19,531 nucleotides of DNA from DASUPK01 sp036276255 (lineage in GTDB: Bacteria; Actinomycetota; Thermoleophilia; Solirubrobacterales; 70-9). The position numbers and the translations under genes were made by a program. The DNA lies in assembly GCA_036276255.1 (NCBI GenBank), contig DASUPK010000151.1, forward strand, positions 1 through 19,531. Direction: 5' to 3'. The notes under the pieces are model-generated. The model saw nothing but the letters and a program-made list of their open reading frames with translations, was not told where the DNA came from and did not search any database. Each line of letters begins with the position of its first letter. The stretch's first letter is position 1. Shown in pieces: positions 13,222 to 19,531 of the stretch.

Positions 13222-13970
13222 CAGTGACCCTTCTTCCGAAGAAAGCGAACGAAGTCGTTTTCGGGATCGATCGCCGTCCCCTTGGGCGGGGGGCCGGCTG
13301 CGCGGCGCATCTGGGCGAAGCTGCCGTCGAAGATCGTCTCTCCGTCGGCCAGCACCACCAGCCGGTCGCCGTAGTGGCTCGCCTCCTCGATCTGGTGGGT
13401 CGAGTAGATCACCGTCGTCCCGCCCTTGGCGAGACCCGCGACGAATTCCCAGAGCCGGACCCGCTGGCCCGGGTCGAGGCCAGAGCTGGGCTCGTCGAGC
13501 AGGAGCACCGATGGATCGCCGAGCAGGCCGATTGCGATGTTGATGCGCTGCTGGTTGCCGCCCGAGAGCGCGGAGACCTGGTCGTGTCGGCGCTCTTCGA
13601 GGCCAGTCTGCTTGAGCATCCTCTCGATGGTCGCCTCGACGTCCTCGGTCTCCTCCAACCGCGCGAACAGCCGAAGGTTTTCCTCGACGGTCAGCCGCCG
13701 GTAGAGGCCCGCCTGCTGCGGGACCCAGCCGATCTCCCCGTTCGAGCGCTCGATGCTGCCGGAGTCCGGCTTGGCGATCCCGGCCAGGATCGAGAGGAGC
13801 GTCGTCTTGCCGGCGCCGTTCGGCCCGAGCACCGCGAGCAGCTCGCCCCGGTCGGCCGCGAAGCTCACCTCGCGGAGCGCGGCTCGCTCGCCGAAGTACT
13901 TGGAGAGGCCTTCCACCTCGAGCACGGGGGCGGCCTGGCGTCGTCGCGCCCGCGCAGGCTTCTCGGTCAT
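13221..13970 (-). CDS. ABC transporter ATP-binding protein
   Basis: The product is 249 aa with all ATPase motifs in order: Walker A GPNGAGKTT (49-57), Q-loop 'WVPQQAG' (82-88), signature LSGGNQQR (135-142), Walker B VLLLDEPSSGLD (155-166) and switch histidine H192 in 'YSTHQIEEA'. The SGGNQQR form and 'SSGLD' loop are common in CcmA/NatA-type exporters. The first 15 residues are basic and unconserved. It energises the permease encoded next (TGATG overlap). The ATG at 13970 has no Shine-Dalgarno; TAGCTT lies 7 nt before it. It is divergent from ymdB with 56 bp between the starts. Confidence 0.93.
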   Translation of the reverse strand: MTEKPARARRRQAAPVLEVEGLSKYFGERAALREVSFAADRGELLAVLGPNGAGKTTLLSILAGIAKPDSGSIERSNGEIGWVPQQAGLYRRLTVEENLRLFARLEETEDVEATIERMLKQTGLEERRHDQVSALSGGNQQRINIAIGLLGDPSVLLLDEPSSGLDPGQRVRLWEFVAGLAKGGTTVIYSTHQIEEASHYGDRLVVLADGETIFDGSFAQMRRAAGPPPKGTAIDPENDFVRFLRKKGH

Positions 13971-13977
13971 CGCGCGA

Positions 13978-13983
13978 AAGCTA
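13978..13983 (-). promoter_or_regulatory. Candidate -10 box (TAGCTT) for leaderless ABC exporter transcript
   Basis: TAGCTT fits TANNNT and ends 7 nt before the ATPase ATG. It lies in the 56-bp divergent gap shared with ymdB. On the plus strand TACGCT (14011-14016) ends 10 nt before the ymdB ATG and could serve that gene with a very short leader. Confidence 0.42.
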
Positions 13984-14026
13984 GCGGGATGGTCTGAGCG
14001 ACACGTCGTCTACGCTCCCCCGCCTG

Positions 14027-14806
14027 ATGAGGCTCCTCTTCATAGGAGACGTCGTCGGCAAGCCGGGCCGGGAGGGGCTGGCGGCGGCGATGCCCCAACT
14101 TCGTGCCGAGCACATGCCGGACCTGATCGTCGTCAACGGCGAGAACGCGGCCGGCGGGATCGGCATCACGGAGGAGACGGCGGGGCAGATCTTCGACGCG
14201 GGGGCCGGCGTGATCACGCTCGGCAATCACTCCTACCGCCACAGGGATGTCTATCCGTACCTCGACTCCGAGACCCGGATCGTCCGGCCCGCGAACTTCC
14301 CGAAGCAGAATCCCGGGCGCGGCCACACGATCGTCGAGGCGGCCGGGATGAGGGTCGCGGTGATCAACCTGAGCGGGCAGATGCACCTGCAGGTCGAGCG
14401 CAATCCGTTCAGCGCGATCGACGAGCTACTCGAATCGCTCGCCGGGGCCGCCGACGCGATCATCGTGGACTTCCACGCCGAGCTCACCAGCGAGAAGGTG
14501 GCGATGGGCTGGCACCTGGACGGCCGGGTGGCCGCCGTTCTGGGCACCCACACTCACGTGCCGACGGCCGACTTCCGCGTCCTGCCGGGCGGCACCGCTC
14601 ACATCTCCGATGTGGGCATGACGGGCTCGCAGGCCGGCGTGATCGGCGTGAAGCGGGAACAGGCGTTACGCGCCTTCAAGACGCAGATGCCCGTGCGCTT
14701 CGATGGAGCGGACGAGGACGTCTGGGTCATGGGCGTCGCGGTCGAGATCGGCGACGACGGGCTCGCTCGCGGGATCGACCAGATCCTCCTCCCCGTCTCC
14801 TCCTAG
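14027..14806 (+). CDS. ymdB: YmdB-family metallophosphodiesterase
   Basis: The product is 259 aa, as in the family (TIGR00282 type). Bacillus YmdB is a di-metal phosphodiesterase that hydrolyses 2',3'-cyclic AMP and affects biofilm and motility choice. Metal ligands visible: D8 in FIGDVVGKPGR, E39 and N40 in NGENAAGG, N67/H68 in TLGNH, H150 in DFHAE, and H175, H177 in GTHTHVPTAD. 'DVGMTG' and the C-terminal 'RFKTQMPVRF'-like stretch also match. After GNH the usual T-W-D is replaced by S-Y-R, a departure near the active site. The last 141 bp overlap the 3' end of the opposite gene. One TTA leucine codon (14666-14668), rare in such DNA, is the complement of that gene's stop. Confidence 0.92.
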   Translation: MRLLFIGDVVGKPGREGLAAAMPQLRAEHMPDLIVVNGENAAGGIGITEETAGQIFDAGAGVITLGNHSYRHRDVYPYLDSETRIVRPANFPKQNPGRGHTIVEAAGMRVAVINLSGQMHLQVERNPFSAIDELLESLAGAADAIIVDFHAELTSEKVAMGWHLDGRVAAVLGTHTHVPTADFRVLPGGTAHISDVGMTGSQAGVIGVKREQALRAFKTQMPVRFDGADEDVWVMGVAVEIGDDGLARGIDQILLPVSS

Positions 14807-16402
14807 GGGCACCGCCCCGCTCGCCAGCAGGGCGATCAGCAGGAAGGGCAGGAACCAGGGGATGTAGAGGTAGAACCAGTGGTCGATCGTGAGCTGCATG
14901 GCGATCATGACGGCGGCGCCGAGCGCCGCGACGGTGATGTAGTCGCGGCGCCGCGGACGGAAGGCCACCAGCAGGGCGAGTCCCACCACCGCGACCTTGA
15001 CGATCGCCTGCAGCCAGCCGAGCGAATGGTCCTGGCCCCAAACGCTGAAGGGCGAGTCGCGGCCCCCCTGCTCCGCGATCGTCCGGTGCCAGAGGGTGGA
15101 GAGACCGGGATTCTCGAGGGCCTGGAAGCTGACGGCGAGGACCGTCAGCGCGAATGCGATGGTGAACGGGATGATCACCTTGGCGTATCGGCGGAAGATC
15201 GTTCGACGGCCGCCGGTGGTGTTGGTGGCTCCGTAGGTGGCGAAGAGCGGCCCGAGGGCGAGGGGGGCGAACTTGGTCATCGAGCTCAGGCCCAGGGTGA
15301 TCCCGCGCGGGATCGGCGCCGTCAGGCAGAGCAGGGTCGCCGCCAACCCGAGTGAGACCAGCGCGTCGTTGGTGTTCGACTCCAGCGCGTAGGCGGTGTA
15401 CGGGCAGGCGGCCCAGGCGAAGCAGAGCAGGATGCCGAGCTCCGTCCCGCGGCGTCCGCGGCGGAAGCGCCTGCCCAGCAGGAACAGCGCTCCCATCGTG
15501 GCGAGATCGAAGAAGATCGAGGCGGCGTGGGCGGCGGGCAGGTCGTCCCAGGTGCCGCTCCACGGGAGGACCTGCTCGAACGGCACGTAGGCGTAGTAGG
15601 CGACCGGGCCGTAGGTGTCCCCCGACTGGTCGTCCGAGGGGAAGTTGTCGTAGATCGGCTTGCCGTCGGCGATCCGGTCGGCACCGATCACTCCCGAGTA
15701 CCCGACGTCGATCACGTTGGAGTCGACCACGTTCAGGGTGATCCGCCCGGCGACCAGGACCACGGTCATCACGGCGAGAACGGCGATCGGCATCGTGGGC
15801 CGCAGGCCCGAGCCCGGTCTGCGGCGGAAGCCGAGCCAGAGCGCGCGCGCGAGCAGATAGAGCAGCGGCGGATAGGCCAGCGGGACCGAGAGCCCGATGT
15901 TCCCCCTGTTGAAGAAATACTGGGAGAGCCCGAACCCCGCGACGATCACCAGCAGGTCCAAATGGGCAAGACGGAACGGCCGCCGCCAGTCGAGCAGGCC
16001 CAGGACGAAGATCCCGCAGAGGGGCAGCCAGACCCAGGGCGCGTTCACCATCCGGCCGAACGCACCCGGGTAGCCCCGGGCCATGTGCCAAGCGACCTGG
16101 TACCCGGTCCAGGAGTCGACGGTGTTCCCCGTCGCCGGGTCGATCACCACCTGGACCACCTCGTCGGAGCCGTTGAAGAAGCCGACCTCCCAGAGACCGT
16201 TGGAGTCGTTCTTGCTCGCCGACGTGGACAGATTCGGGTGAGCCCGCAGCTCGGCGATCGCCTTCGGGTCCTGCCTGGCGAGCTCGATCGCCTTCTGCTG
16301 GGTGATCTTCTGGGAGTCGGCCTGGGCCGGGGCGGCCAAGTGCAGGGCCGAGCCGACCACCAACAGAGCGAGAACCGGCTTCGCCATCAGTCGGGAGCGC
16401 AT
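14666..16402 (-). CDS. Polytopic membrane protein, GT-C glycosyltransferase-like, with N-terminal PepSY-like domain
   Basis: The product is 578 aa. A signal peptide (1-28, ending APAQA) leads into a small exported domain (about 30-105: 'KITQQKAIELARQDPKA' and 'VVIDPATGNTVDSWTG') that looks like a PepSY module. From about 118 to 540 there are roughly ten hydrophobic segments, with external loop motifs 'GADRIADGKPIYDNF' and 'TYGPVAYYAYVPFE', as in GT87/DUF2029-like polyprenyl-phosphate mannosyltransferases. It may glycosylate a cell-surface lipid or polymer using lipid-linked sugar, consistent with GtrA upstream. The last 47 residues, acidic and hydrophilic, are encoded antisense to ymdB. The start ATG has weak GTGAGG; an ATG five codons on is possible. 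Confidence 0.78.
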   Translation of the reverse strand: MRSRLMAKPVLALLVVGSALHLAAPAQADSQKITQQKAIELARQDPKAIAELRAHPNLSTSASKNDSNGLWEVGFFNGSDEVVQVVIDPATGNTVDSWTGYQVAWHMARGYPGAFGRMVNAPWVWLPLCGIFVLGLLDWRRPFRLAHLDLLVIVAGFGLSQYFFNRGNIGLSVPLAYPPLLYLLARALWLGFRRRPGSGLRPTMPIAVLAVMTVVLVAGRITLNVVDSNVIDVGYSGVIGADRIADGKPIYDNFPSDDQSGDTYGPVAYYAYVPFEQVLPWSGTWDDLPAAHAASIFFDLATMGALFLLGRRFRRGRRGTELGILLCFAWAACPYTAYALESNTNDALVSLGLAATLLCLTAPIPRGITLGLSSMTKFAPLALGPLFATYGATNTTGGRRTIFRRYAKVIIPFTIAFALTVLAVSFQALENPGLSTLWHRTIAEQGGRDSPFSVWGQDHSLGWLQAIVKVAVVGLALLVAFRPRRRDYITVAALGAAVMIAMQLTIDHWFYLYIPWFLPFLLIALLASGAVPLGGDGEEDLVDPASEPVVADLDRDAHDPDVLVRSIEAHGHLRLEGA

Positions 16403-16440
16403 ACGGCCTCACCACACAAGTCGCTACGGGCTTCGCCCTT

Positions 16441-16457
16441 CGCTCCAAAGTGGAGCG
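16441..16457. terminator. Small hairpin between gtrA and the GT-C-like gene
   Basis: CGCTCCA (16441-16447), loop AAG, TGGAGCG (16451-16457) form a 7-bp perfect stem in the 67-bp gap. No T-run follows. It could be a partial terminator or mRNA processing hairpin that lowers expression of the downstream gene. Confidence 0.35.
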
Positions 16458-16469
16458 GCCTTGCGCTCC

Positions 16470-16898
16470 CTAATCGTCGAAGGTCCACAGCTTGTTGCCG
16501 ATGAAGTTGAACGGCATTGCGAGCGCCACCGCGATCGCCTGAGCGGGCAGCTCGCTCATTCCGCCTCCGACGAGCAGCTTGAGCGCGACCAGGTTGACCA
16601 CCAGCGCGAGCGCGCTGACCGCGAAGAACCGGGCGGCCTGAAAGCCCGCGTGGCCATGCTTGGCGTCGAAGGTCCAGTGTCGGTTCCACCAGAAGTTGTT
16701 TGAGACGGCGACGCAGAACGCGAGAATCGCCGACGGGATGTAGTGGATGTTGAACGGTCCGTTCAGGATCGCGAACACCACGAGGTTGATCAAATAGCCC
16801 GAGGCGCCCACCAGGCCGAACTGGAAGAGCTGCAGCCAGTTGCCCGGCTTGAGCGTGCCGCGCCCGATGCGCTTCGCGGTCTCGACCGGCGGGGTCAT
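16470..16898 (-). CDS. GtrA-family membrane protein
   Basis: The product is 142 aa with four transmembrane helices (about 23-45, 53-72, 87-110, 116-137), the GtrA layout. Marks are 'QLFQFGLVGASGYLINLVVF' near the N-terminus, 'SNNFWWNRHWTF' (66-77) and the matching 'FNFIGNKLWTF' at the C-terminus. GtrA-like proteins are thought to flip polyprenyl-phosphate sugars across the membrane or assist surface polysaccharide glycosylation. The ATG overlaps the stop of the upstream phosphatase-superfamily gene (ATGA), so the two are coupled, and the GT-C-like protein follows after 67 nt. A flippase-plus-transferase pair is a reasonable reading. Confidence 0.9.
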   Translation of the reverse strand: MTPPVETAKRIGRGTLKPGNWLQLFQFGLVGASGYLINLVVFAILNGPFNIHYIPSAILAFCVAVSNNFWWNRHWTFDAKHGHAGFQAARFFAVSALALVVNLVALKLLVGGGMSELPAQAIAVALAMPFNFIGNKLWTFDD

Positions 16899-18430
16899 CC
16901 CTGAGGCCTTCCACCGTTGACCCCGAAGTGCTCGAGGATCACCGGTGCCAGATCACGCAGCGCCCATTGCGGCTGCTTGTTCGGCCGCTTCGGGCCGCAA
17001 CCCACGAAGACCGCCGGACCCAGCGAATCGCCCCGGCCGAGCGACCCGTGGCTGCCGCCGCCGACGTGGCTGATCCCGCCCCAATCGACGCATTCGTAGC
17101 CCTCGGTGGCGGAGATCAGGATGTCGCCGGCATGCGGCGATACCAGCGCTGACCAGAGCCGGGAGAGCGCATCGGGATACTCCTCCGACTCGAACCGGCC
17201 GCGCGTGATGTCCGCGTCGAGGGCCTCCGGCTCCCCCTTCACGGACCAGCCGTTGCCGCGCAGGTCCCGGAGCTGGCCGCCGGGCCGGAAGCGGAACTCG
17301 CGTCCATCGCGCTCGACGACGGCCTCAACCCCCGCGGGATCGTCGAGCCCGACGCCCTTGCGGATCACCGGCGCACCGTCGTCCCGCGCGAGCCAGGTGA
17401 TGAGATCGACCCCGGCGAGGTCGCGCAGGCGCAGGCGGGCCCGCTCGTGTGTCCCGCCGTGGCGCCGGCCCGTGTCGAGGATGTAGACGGCTCCGGCGCG
17501 GGAGGTCGGGCTCACCGCGATCTCGGCCTCCTCCGGCCGGTCGGTGTTCGGCTGCAGGACCGCCCAGTCCTCTGCGAGCGCGTCCGCGAGGGGCAGCGCG
17601 TGCTCCACGGGGGTCTGGGCGTGGTCGGACGTCAGGATCACAGCGTGCTCCTTCAGGAAGGCGTCCAGTCCGCCTCCCGCCTCGACGATTCGCGTGAACA
17701 TCGTGTCGGCCTTGGCGATCGAGTCGACCTGCGCCTCGGGGCCGTGCCGATGCGAGTGGAAGTCGTTGTCCGGGAGGCTGAAGAGGAGGAAGTCGAAGGC
17801 GCCCTCCTCGACCAGATTCTCGGCGACGCAGGCCGAGTACTCGTCCCGGGTGCCGGGGCGGGTGAAGCTGGGGCCGCAGCCGGTCGGGCGGCTGGCGTAC
17901 AGGTCTCCGTAGAAGAATTCGTCGGGGCCCCACACCGCGTGCCGGAAGTTGATCGCCTCGGCGGCCCGCTTGACCAGGCCCTCGAGCCCGAGCTGATGGC
18001 GCTGGCGCCCGCGATAGATCAGGAAGGGGGTTGCCGCGGTGCGGATCCCGGCGTCGCCGAGGCTCTCGAAGACCGTCTCCGCCTGCCAGCTCAGATGGTC
18101 GAGGTTCATGTTGTAGACGAGGTCGTACATCGCCCGGAACAGGCCGAACGTCCGGGTCGCTTCGAACGAGGAGCCGTACTCGATGTAGCGGCGCTCGAGC
18201 CGGTGGTACCAGTTCATCCCCATCACCCAGTGGCCGGCCGGGCCGAGTCCGGTCATCATCTCCGAGCTCGCCACCGGGGTGACCGAGGGGAAGCTGGACA
18301 CCACGTCGGTGACCGTCTGCCCCCGCTCGACCAGGGCGCCGAAGGTCGGTGCCAGGTCTTCGTCGATCGCGCGCAGCAGCATCTCGGGATGCATCGCATC
18401 GACTACGACGAGGACGAGCTTCCGCGGCAC
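16895..18430 (-). CDS. Alkaline phosphatase superfamily phosphodiesterase / nucleotide pyrophosphatase-like protein
   Basis: The product is 511 aa, predicted cytosolic (no signal peptide). It has the fold marks of type I phosphodiesterases: first metal Asp in VLVVVDAMHPEM (D11), the nucleophile loop SSFPSVTPVASSEMMTG with T51, second site 'SLPDNDFHSHRHGP' (D221, H225), TSDHAQ (D269, H270) and the late histidine in VGGGSHGSLGRGD (H461). The class hydrolyses phosphodiesters, nucleotide pyrophosphates or phosphonates; some act on surface glycolipid phosphates. Coupling to gtrA and a GT-C-like gene suggests envelope sugar metabolism, but the substrate is unknown. The start is GTG with a poor ribosome site. 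A near-perfect hairpin lies 35 nt upstream. Confidence 0.88.
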   Translation of the reverse strand: MPRKLVLVVVDAMHPEMLLRAIDEDLAPTFGALVERGQTVTDVVSSFPSVTPVASSEMMTGLGPAGHWVMGMNWYHRLERRYIEYGSSFEATRTFGLFRAMYDLVYNMNLDHLSWQAETVFESLGDAGIRTAATPFLIYRGRQRHQLGLEGLVKRAAEAINFRHAVWGPDEFFYGDLYASRPTGCGPSFTRPGTRDEYSACVAENLVEEGAFDFLLFSLPDNDFHSHRHGPEAQVDSIAKADTMFTRIVEAGGGLDAFLKEHAVILTSDHAQTPVEHALPLADALAEDWAVLQPNTDRPEEAEIAVSPTSRAGAVYILDTGRRHGGTHERARLRLRDLAGVDLITWLARDDGAPVIRKGVGLDDPAGVEAVVERDGREFRFRPGGQLRDLRGNGWSVKGEPEALDADITRGRFESEEYPDALSRLWSALVSPHAGDILISATEGYECVDWGGISHVGGGSHGSLGRGDSLGPAVFVGCGPKRPNKQPQWALRDLAPVILEHFGVNGGRPQG

Positions 18431-18464
18431 GGCTAGGAGGGAGATCCTGGTGTCGAGTTCATCA

Positions 18465-18489
18465 GATGATCGATTCGAAATCGTTCATC
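18465..18489. repeat. AT-rich near-perfect hairpin after the small membrane protein gene
   Basis: GATGATCGATT (18465-18475), loop CGA, AATCGTTCATC (18479-18489) pair over 11 positions with one mismatch. It begins at the stop codon of the 18489-18944 gene and lies 35 nt before the next start on the minus strand. It is AT-rich compared with its surroundings. It could be a terminator without U-tract or an operator for the phosphatase-gtrA-GT group. Confidence 0.45.
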
Positions 18490-18944
18490 TACCGGAGGAT
18501 CCGCAGGCCCTCGTGTTTGCGCTCGGCCTGTCGCCGGCGCGAGATCCACAGCCAGAGCAGGGCGGCGAAAACGAGCAACGAGAACGGCTTGAGGACGAGA
18601 CTGACGCCGGCGACCACCGCGGCCGCCAGGACGACGAGCGCGGTGACGCCGCCCGGCGACTGCGCCTGTGGCTGAGCCGGGAGGTCCCCCTGCTGCCGGC
18701 GGACAGCCCCCGAGACGACGTCGCGGGTGTCGACCGCAGCCAGACCGGAGCCGATCACGCCAACGGGTAACGCGGGCCAGACGGCCTCGCCCGCGCCGTG
18801 GAGGGCGGCACCCGCGGCGAGCACCCCGAGCGGTGCGGCACCGGCGATGGCCCCCCAGGCGGGCATGATCGGCGGCACCACGACCCCGATGATGAGCCCG
18901 ACCGCAATGGCCAGGCCGAGCCCCTGGCAGATGGCGAGGAACAT
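18489..18944 (-). CDS. Small integral membrane protein of unknown function
   Basis: The product is 151 aa. Hydrophobic stretches at about 5-30, 33-50, 57-72 and 98-130 suggest four helices. A soluble loop of about 25 residues in the middle is Gln- and Pro-rich ('RRQQGDLPAQPQAQ'). The C-terminus is strongly basic ('WISRRRQAERKHEGLR') and should be cytosolic. It shows no enzyme motif. It lies first in the minus-strand group with the phosphatase-superfamily gene, 58 nt upstream, and is divergent from the aminotransferase (84-bp gap). TAGCCT lies 11 nt before the ATG; no Shine-Dalgarno is evident. A relation to glycine-zipper or DUF4126-like membrane proteins is only a guess. Confidence 0.65.
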   Translation of the reverse strand: MFLAICQGLGLAIAVGLIIGVVVPPIMPAWGAIAGAAPLGVLAAGAALHGAGEAVWPALPVGVIGSGLAAVDTRDVVSGAVRRQQGDLPAQPQAQSPGGVTALVVLAAAVVAGVSLVLKPFSLLVFAALLWLWISRRRQAERKHEGLRILR

Positions 18945-19028
18945 GATCGGGCCGCAGGCTACAGGGACTTATCTCAACGCCAGATGAGCTTCACCCCTCC
19001 CCGACGCGGTTCGCAACACTGTTCGGCG

Positions 19029-19531
19029 ATGAGCGAGCCATCCGAGCAGGAGGGGCAGCAGAGTCGATCGGCTGAAACGCCGCGGCGGCGGCGCGCCCAC
19101 ACCACATCCCGCGACCTGGAGCGCTACGCGGGCCTGTTCGCGCGGCGCACCCAGGTGATGCGCTCCTCGGCCATGCGCGACCTGATGGCGATCACCGCCC
19201 GGCCCGAGGTGATCTCGCTTGCCGGCGGCCTGCCCGACACCTCGACCTTCCCGTCCGACAGCTTCGCGGCGCAGATGACCCGCATCGCGCACGAATCCTC
19301 CGCCGAGGCTCTCCAGTACGGCCCGACCGAGGGATTCGAGGAGACCAAGGCCTGCATACTCGAGGTGATGGGCGCCGAGGGAATGGCCCCGGACCCCGAC
19401 GACCTGATCGTCACCACCGGCGGCCAGCAGGCGATCGACCTGATCTGCAAGACGCTGCTCGATCCCGGCGACGTGGTCGTCTGCGAGGCCCCGACCTACC
19501 CCGGCGCCGTCCCCGTCTTCTGCAGCTACGA
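19029..19531 (+). CDS. PLP-dependent aminotransferase class I/II, LysN/2-aminoadipate aminotransferase-like (truncated by window edge)
   Basis: The first 167 codons are present and the frame is open to the right edge. After a 30-residue polar, Arg-rich extension the domain begins 'LERYAGLFARRTQVMRSSAM'. Then come 'EVISLAGGLPDTSTFP' (substrate-binding strand of the LysN/MocR-type group), 'ALQYGPTEGFEETK', 'LIVTTGGQQAIDLICKTL' (PLP phosphate loop) and 'DVVVCEAPTYPGAV'. These enzymes transaminate 2-aminoadipate, aromatic or branched-chain amino acids; the PLP lysine lies beyond the edge, so substrate cannot be judged. There is no winged-helix domain, so it is an enzyme rather than a MocR regulator. 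The ATG at 19029 has no clear ribosome site; internal ATGs at residues 46 and 51 would cut into the domain. Confidence 0.9.
   Translation, partial: MSEPSEQEGQQSRSAETPRRRRAHTTSRDLERYAGLFARRTQVMRSSAMRDLMAITARPEVISLAGGLPDTSTFPSDSFAAQMTRIAHESSAEALQYGPTEGFEETKACILEVMGAEGMAPDPDDLIVTTGGQQAIDLICKTLLDPGDVVVCEAPTYPGAVPVFCSY

Noticed and set aside
11869..13970. ABC exporter as a cytochrome c maturation (CcmAB) system linked to qcrC
   Set aside because: The permease has a large external domain between helices 1 and 2 and does not look like CcmB.
14727..16448. 573-aa minus-strand frame overlapping the GT-C-like gene in another frame
   Set aside because: Its Arg/Pro/Gly-rich translation lacks membrane segments; the 578-aa frame has a signal peptide and clear helices.
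1..19531. CRISPR arrays, insertion sequences, phage genes or integration sites, including at the tRNA-Lys
   Set aside because: No regularly spaced repeats, transposase, integrase or tRNA-end duplication could be seen.

Overview
The window is high-GC DNA with dense same-strand operons, frequent ATGA/GTGA/TGATG start-stop overlaps, a Mycobacterium-like Dcd and a menaquinone-type respiratory set. This fits an aerobic member of the Actinomycetota. The Bacillus-like qcrABC arrangement suggests a deep lineage such as Thermoleophilia/Solirubrobacterales rather than mycobacteria or streptomycetes; that placement is inference. No mobile element, CRISPR array or phage gene is visible, so this looks like ordinary chromosome.

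Layout from left to right. The 5' end of an aldehyde dehydrogenase gene (minus, cut by the window edge) and a tRNA-Lys(CUU) with a perfect TATAAT box. A minus-strand group dcd, tatA, tatC and a membrane-anchored helical-repeat protein: dUTP supply plus a minimal two-component Tat translocase. A lone plus-strand zinc-ribbon protein, separated from the next block by a 15-bp perfect hairpin. Then an 8-kb minus-strand block in transcription order hemB, ahbAB-like, hemL, a HepS-like small protein, qcrA, qcrB, qcrC, menG, hepT. A separate ABC exporter (ATPase plus ABC-2 permease) lies upstream of hemB. Divergent from it is a ymdB-type phosphodiesterase on the plus strand. It converges on, and overlaps by 141 bp, a minus-strand group made of a small membrane protein, an alkaline-phosphatase-superfamily hydrolase, GtrA and a GT-C-like polytopic membrane protein. 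At the right edge a class I/II aminotransferase begins on the plus strand and is cut off.

The central block has a common theme. HemB and HemL make tetrapyrrole precursors, and the AhbAB-like protein would act on siroheme. HepT, MenG and perhaps the HepS-like protein make menaquinone. QcrABC is the complex that uses both haem and menaquinol. The nearby TatAC could export the Rieske subunit QcrA, which has a twin-arginine-like N-terminus.

The most noteworthy observations are: a probable ATA start codon for hemL inside an ATAA overlap; a b6-type QcrB that has lost the cysteine used for covalent haem ci; a fused AhbA-AhbB protein in a presumed aerobe; a candidate HepS partner displaced from menG-hepT by qcrABC; and a recurrent TANNNT box 6-8 nt before ATG/GTG starts without Shine-Dalgarno, pointing to leaderless transcription of six genes.
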